Shown one piece after another: positions 60,092-64,000 of a DNA stretch of 64,000 nt. Location: positions 992,001 through 1,056,000 of the forward strand of contig NZ_CP035119.1 in the NCBI RefSeq assembly GCF_004087835.1, given 5' to 3'. The position numbers and the translations under genes are program-made. The stretch is from Halorussus pelagicus (GTDB lineage Archaea; Halobacteriota; Halobacteria; Halobacteriales; Haladaptataceae). Within the stretch, counting starts at the first letter, position 1. Every line of letters begins with the position of its first letter. Under the pieces are notes generated by a model that was given only the letters and a program-made list of their open reading frames with translations, was not told the DNA's origin and made no database searches.

Positions 60092-61900
60092 TTACGAGTC
60101 CTCTCTCGGAGTGTCCTCGTCCACGTAGACGACGACCGTACTGATGGTACATCCGCTGTCGTGAAGATATCGCTGGACTTCGTGGCGCTCGTAGCCGTCC
60201 ATGTGCTGGTCGATGTCGCTGGCGCTGTCGTAGCTTTCCGAACAGGTGGCCGCCGCGCCGAGCGTGATGACGACCGGCGGCTTGTCGTCCATGTCGGCGA
60301 TTATCTCCTCGCGGTTCGTGCTGTCGTGTTCCGCGCCGAAGGTTTCGAGGTACCACGCGAAGGGTAGTCGGGCGAACCATCCAGACCCGCGTGGGGTGGG
60401 CGGAACGTCGTGGGATGACTCGTCGGCCGAGTGGAACTTGTCGCCGTAGTACGTCACGTCGATACCCTCGTTGGTCTCTGTCACCTCCCGAATCTCGCCG
60501 AGCAACGGTTTCATCTCGCTCGAAGACTGAGCGTACTGGACGAGTTCGTTGTCGTCGCTCTGGGCGTCGAGGTACGAGGTGCCGACCGCAGTCGCACCGA
60601 CCTGTGCGGTCACCAGAAGCAGTACCAACGCGGCCGCCGTCGCCGAAACCGCGTCGCCGTCGGTCAGGCTATCGACGCCGAGTCGGGCGACGAGCGCGAG
60701 ACCGACGGCGGCCGGAATCACCAGCGGGACGATGATGTGGATGACCTCCCACGGGAAGGGGTTGTCCACGATGACGGGGTAGCCGAGGAGGCTAGCGAAT
60801 CCCCAGTAGGCCGCGAACGACACCACGTCGTTTGGGCGCTCGCCGACGTAGCGGTCCACGACGAACCCGAGGATAGCGAACGCGAGCAGAGCGATAGCCC
60901 CCGCCTCCAGAACCGGCCAGAGCGCCTTCAGCGCGCCGAGGTACGACTCGGAATTGCCCTCGCCCCACTTCCCCAAGAAGTCGTTCCACGAGCCGAGGGT
61001 CGCGTGTTCGATGACCGCCGGGAGCAGGGTCGGGTTCCCGAGCGCCTCGTAGAGACCCGGTACGTCGCTGTCCACGAACTTGCTGGGGTGTTCGGCGATA
61101 CGGTCGGTGTTGCGTGGCGCGTAGAAGAACACGACGATGGCGAAGAACTCGAAGACGGCGAGCGTGAGGTGGGACCACCAGTCTAAGAGTCCGCGCGCGG
61201 TCGCTCTCAGTCGGTCGCCGACGGCCGACAGCAGGCCGCGCTCGCCAGCGCGCTCGGTGAACAGGCGGTGGTCCCAGAGCAGGGCCACGGCTCCGAGCCA
61301 GCAGACCGGATACACCAGCGCGTTCTCCTTGGTCGTGAACGCCAGTGCGAACGCGGCGGTTCCGGCGTAGAGGAAGACCGGCCGCCGGTGGTCGTACGCC
61401 CGGACGAAGAAGCCGAACGCGGCGAGCATGAACCCCGCCAGCAGGAGGTCGTTGCGGTAGAACCGCGAGTAGTAGAGCAGAATTGGGTTGAACGCCAGCA
61501 GGAGCGCCAGCGCGACCGTTTCGGAGTCCCGCAGGCGCTGGCGGAACAGGAGCGCGGTGAGGGGGAGCAGACCCCCGAGTAGCGCGACGATGAACCGCAT
61601 CGTGAAGTCCGAGGCTCCGAACAGACTGAACAGGTGGCCGTCCACGATGGTCAGGAACGGTCCGTGGACAATGGGCCGATACTCGTAGGCGCCGTTTTCC
61701 ATGAAGCGGTAGGCCCAGTAGGCGACGCGGGCCTCGTCCTGATGGGCGACGCGCGTCCCGAGTTCCACGAAGCGCGCGAGGAGCGCGACGGCCGCGATTG
61801 CGACGACGACGAGTTGGGTCCGGGAGGCGTAACCGGTCAGCGTCTCGCGGGCATCAGCGGTCGAGACGGCGGTGTCGGAGGTTTCGGTTTGCGATGCCAT
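60092..61900 (-). CDS. Agl23-like (TIGR03663) flippase-associated membrane protein
   Basis: The 602-residue protein has about ten membrane helices and the GT39/PMT-like start RFVELGTRVAHQDEARVAYW, with the HDE metal-like motif in the first outer loop. This TIGR03663 family is called flippase activity-associated protein Agl23 in haloarchaea and is linked to lipid-linked glycan assembly. The C-terminal soluble domain (about 450-602) faces outside. Family membership is likely but rests on memory. Confidence 0.75.
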   Translation of the reverse strand: MASQTETSDTAVSTADARETLTGYASRTQLVVVAIAAVALLARFVELGTRVAHQDEARVAYWAYRFMENGAYEYRPIVHGPFLTIVDGHLFSLFGASDFTMRFIVALLGGLLPLTALLFRQRLRDSETVALALLLAFNPILLYYSRFYRNDLLLAGFMLAAFGFFVRAYDHRRPVFLYAGTAAFALAFTTKENALVYPVCWLGAVALLWDHRLFTERAGERGLLSAVGDRLRATARGLLDWWSHLTLAVFEFFAIVVFFYAPRNTDRIAEHPSKFVDSDVPGLYEALGNPTLLPAVIEHATLGSWNDFLGKWGEGNSESYLGALKALWPVLEAGAIALLAFAILGFVVDRYVGERPNDVVSFAAYWGFASLLGYPVIVDNPFPWEVIHIIVPLVIPAAVGLALVARLGVDSLTDGDAVSATAAALVLLLVTAQVGATAVGTSYLDAQSDDNELVQYAQSSSEMKPLLGEIREVTETNEGIDVTYYGDKFHSADESSHDVPPTPRGSGWFARLPFAWYLETFGAEHDSTNREEIIADMDDKPPVVITLGAAATCSESYDSASDIDQHMDGYERHEVQRYLHDSGCTISTVVVYVDEDTPREDS

Positions 61901-62336
61901 CGTTCAGGTGTCGGTGCCCCGAGTGGGCGTGCGATGGAGGGCGGTCGGTCGGCGGACGGCGCGAGCGGAGGCAGTCATTGCACAGGTATAGCCGCGGGTT
62001 CGGACAAATAGTTTCTGGACCGACGCGTTCGAAGGGCGTCTTTGGCGGACGTTTCTCACCGGGTGACTGGCTCGCGGAATCGCTTCAACGAAAGCGGGGC
62101 GCGCGAGGGCACATGCTTCGGACTGTCGGGTCTACTCGGAGTGCGACGGGACGTTTTACGACACTGGCCAGCGCCGACCGTTTTGGACACACTCGTCTCG
62201 GACTAGCGATGGAACCCCTCGTCGTAGGGTTCTCCGTCGTCACGACGCTGGCCGCTCAGGCGTTGTTAGGGGACGACGACGCGTAGCAATCGGAGCGCGC
62301 GGAAACTCCGCGCCACGGGGACCGAGTTCTACTGTC
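61901..62336. other. Non-coding stretch with only weak small frames
   Basis: The 436 bp between the divergent Agl23-like and thiolase genes show no supported gene. A 25-residue frame (62209-62286, MEPLVVGFSVVTTLAAQALL) looks like a short membrane peptide but has no clear promoter. No RNA signature was seen. Confidence 0.4.
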
Positions 62337-62344
62337 ATTTAAGA
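62337..62344 (+). promoter_or_regulatory. TATA box for the thiolase gene
   Basis: ATTTAAGA is centred about 28 bp before ATG 62368. A leaderless transcript is likely. Confidence 0.58.
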
Positions 62345-62367
62345 CCGTAGAGACGCGATACAGGGAC

Positions 62368-63510
62368 ATGGGAGACGACACCACTCCAGTCATCGCTAAG
62401 GCCATTCGAACGCCGCAAGGTAAGGAAGACGGCGTCTTCGCTGACACCCGGAGTGAAGACCTCTCGGTACCGCTCGTAGACACCATCCTCGACGAGACGG
62501 GGCTGGACGGCGACCACATCGACGACCTGATGTGGGGCTGTGCCCAGCAGCGCGAGGAACAGGACAACAACGTCGCGCGGGTCATCGCGCTCCTCTCGGA
62601 GTTGGGCGAGGGCGTGCCCGCGACGACCATCAACCGCTGGTGCGCCTCCTCGATGCAGGCCATCATCAGCGCGAGCGACGCCATCCGAGCGGGCCAGCGC
62701 GACGCCATCATCGCGGGCGGCGTCGAGAACATGAGCCGAATCCCGATGAGCCAGGGTTACGGCAACGTCCACCCTCGGATGGCCGAACACTACAACGTCG
62801 GCGAACTCTCGATGGGAATGACCGCCGAGAAGGTCGCCGAGGAGTACGGCGTCTCCCGCGAGCAACAGGACGAGTACGCGCTCCGAAGCCAACAGCGCGC
62901 CGCCGAGGCCACCGAGTCGGGCCGGTTCGACGACGAAATCGTCCCCATCGAGACCGACGACGGACTGGTCGAGGAAGACGAGGGCATCCGTCCGGACACG
63001 TCGATGGAAGCCCTCTCGGGACTCCCCACGGTGTTCAAGGCCGACGGGTCGGTCACGCCCGGCAACTCCTCGCAGATTTCCGACGGGGCGTCCGCGACGC
63101 TCGTCACCAGCGAGGCCTTCGCCGAGGAACACGGTCTCGACGTACTCGCGTATGTCGGTGACAACAACGTCACGGGCGTGGACCCGACCGTGATGGGCAT
63201 CGGCCCGGTCCCCGCGACCAAGGAACTGCTGGAGCGCACCGGCGAATCCATCGAGGAGTTCGACCTCGTGGAACTCAACGAGGCGTTCGCCAGCCAGACC
63301 GTCTACGCCAAGAACGAACTCGGCGTCCCGGACGAGAAGTTCAACGTCAACGGCGGCGCAATCGCCATCGGCCACCCGCTGGGGGCCTCCGGCGCTCGCC
63401 TCCCCGTGACGCTCATCCACGAGATGCAGAAACAGGACGCGACGAAGGGGCTTGCGACCCTCTGCGTCGGGTTCGGGCAGGGCGCGGCGATGACTTTCGA
63501 GCGCCGATAA
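62368..63510 (+). CDS. Thiolase family acyl-/acetyl-CoA acyltransferase
   Basis: The 380-residue protein has the nucleophile Cys 92 ([13 protein letters not shown]), the late catalytic motifs [16 protein letters not shown] (His 336) and [12 protein letters not shown] (Cys 366), and [10 protein letters not shown]. It condenses two acetyl-CoA or cleaves 3-ketoacyl-CoA; the direction is not set by the sequence. It may supply mevalonate-pathway or beta-oxidation units. The start has a promoter at the right distance. Confidence 0.93.
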   Translation: MGDDTTPVIAKAIRTPQGKEDGVFADTRSEDLSVPLVDTILDETGLDGDHIDDLMWGCAQQREEQDNNVARVIALLSELGEGVPATTINRWCASSMQAIISASDAIRAGQRDAIIAGGVENMSRIPMSQGYGNVHPRMAEHYNVGELSMGMTAEKVAEEYGVSREQQDEYALRSQQRAAEATESGRFDDEIVPIETDDGLVEEDEGIRPDTSMEALSGLPTVFKADGSVTPGNSSQISDGASATLVTSEAFAEEHGLDVLAYVGDNNVTGVDPTVMGIGPVPATKELLERTGESIEEFDLVELNEAFASQTVYAKNELGVPDEKFNVNGGAIAIGHPLGASGARLPVTLIHEMQKQDATKGLATLCVGFGQGAAMTFERR

Positions 63511-63522
63511 TCGCTCAACCGT

Positions 63523-64000
63523 TCAGCGCTCGCGCTCGACTTCTACCTCGTCGTCGAACTCGGCGTCTTTTTCGGGGAGTTCGTCTTTTCTCTCGGTCGC
63601 TCCGTCGTCGTATTCGGCCAGCATCTCCTCGATGTCGTCCAGTCCGAGCAGTTCCTCCGTCTCGGCGTCGAAGTCGAGGCTGTCGAGTTCGCCGTCGGCC
63701 GCCTTCACGTCGCTTCCCGTCAGGTGCTTCCCGTAGCGACCGACCATCGAGGTGAGTTCTTGGGGCAGGACGAAACTGGTCGAGTCGCCCTGACCGATGG
63801 CGTCGAGCGTCTCCAACCCCTTGTCGATGACCGCGCGCTCGCCCATCGACTCGGCCGAGCGCGCCCCGAGGACGGTCGAAATCGAGTCACCCTGCGCTTC
63901 CAGAATCTGGCTCTGCTTTTCGCCCTGTGCGCGGATGACGCCCGCGGCCTTCTCGCCTTGTGCGCGCTCGACGGCGCTCCGGCGCTCGCCCTGCGCTTCC
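63523..64000 (-). CDS. SPFH/stomatin-like protein, C-terminal part, cut by the right edge
   Basis: The open frame continues to the window edge. It reads [20 protein letters not shown] and then [15 protein letters not shown], the Ala/Gln/Glu-rich coiled coil after an SPFH (band 7) domain. The block [13 protein letters not shown] is the stomatin-type oligomer motif (about 50 residues after). The tail is acidic. The SPFH domain itself and the N-terminal membrane anchor lie outside the window. The protein forms membrane microdomain rings in the family. Confidence 0.85.
   Translation of the reverse strand, partial: EAQGERRSAVERAQGEKAAGVIRAQGEKQSQILEAQGDSISTVLGARSAESMGERAVIDKGLETLDAIGQGDSTSFVLPQELTSMVGRYGKHLTGSDVKAADGELDSLDFDAETEELLGLDDIEEMLAEYDDGATERKDELPEKDAEFDDEVEVERER

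Noticed and set aside
62209-62286. 25-residue membrane-like peptide
   Set aside because: It is too short, has no promoter at the right distance and no coupling to a neighbour.
1-64000. CRISPR array
   Set aside because: No regularly spaced direct repeat with spacers was seen; the only notable repeat is the two-copy 32-bp unit.

Overview
The window is a piece of a haloarchaeal (class Halobacteria) chromosome. The DNA is GC-rich, the proteins are strongly acidic, and many genes have a TATA box centred about 27 bp before the start codon, as expected for leaderless transcripts. Archaeal marker genes are present: class I lysyl-tRNA synthetase, proteasome-activating nucleotidase (PAN), ribosomal protein S19e with a PDCD5-type protein, halocyanin, a Bat-type HTH regulator and twin-arginine (Tat) lipoproteins. 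A Halorussus-like genus is plausible but was not tested. There is no rRNA, no CRISPR array and no intact insertion sequence.

Layout. 1-7.1 kb: the N-terminus of a Tat-exported protein running off the left edge, two exported or membrane hypotheticals, a membrane-tethered HTH regulator, an M50 protease with a PDZ domain, and the overlapping pyrH-lysS pair. 7.1-12.3 kb: MoaE, a small DNA-binding-like protein, a PQQ-type sugar dehydrogenase, an arylsulfotransferase-like beta-propeller, a zinc-ribbon protein and an Nmad3-like protein. 12.3-14.7 kb: a lower-GC accessory patch with a Tat-exported protein with a Cys-rich tail (TTG start) and a GIDE-like membrane protein, ending at tRNA-Gly(CCC). 15-24 kb: nadE, a second M50 protease beside a decayed M50 copy, thiL, a flippase-like membrane protein, then rps19e-pdcd5-PP-loop ATPase-hisS-SHOCT-truA and an M28 peptidase remnant. 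24.4-31.7 kb: pepF, an Htr-like transducer, PAN, an enoyl-CoA hydratase, a DUF7114-type protein and tRNA-Thr(GGU).

31.9-44 kb: an orphan oxyanion-binding protein, a YdjM-like membrane protein, halocyanin, a Bat-type regulator, two divergent UspA proteins, DoxX, creatininase, a small regulator/membrane-protein pair, a TrkA-type protein, a 620-bp non-coding stretch with a G-quadruplex motif, a DapA-family aldolase, a HEYAH metalloprotease and an ATP-grasp ligase. 44-48 kb: a molybdate/tungstate ABC importer divergent from a ModE-type regulator, with a perfect palindrome between them. Together with MoaE this points to molybdenum- or tungsten-cofactor enzymes elsewhere in the genome. 48-64 kb: a four-repeat LEA/WHy protein, GNAT, a 41-aa protein overlapping a PIN-like gene, a DUF5787 protein that looks like a Cas4/RecB-type nuclease, a UspA-PepSY fusion, a second arylsulfotransferase-like protein with PGF-CTERM, an unknown Tat-exported protein, an MBL-fold hydrolase, hicBA, a CDC48-like AAA ATPase, a Tat-exported protein with a 12-Cys C-terminus, an Agl23-like membrane protein, a thiolase and a stomatin/SPFH protein cut by the right edge.

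The best candidates for undescribed biology are the two Tat-exported preproteins with Cys-rich C-termini (59388-60035 and 12606-13430), which share the layout of the halocin C8 precursor, and the DUF5787 protein with its predicted Fe-S nuclease signature. Everything here was read by eye; no database or structure search was run.
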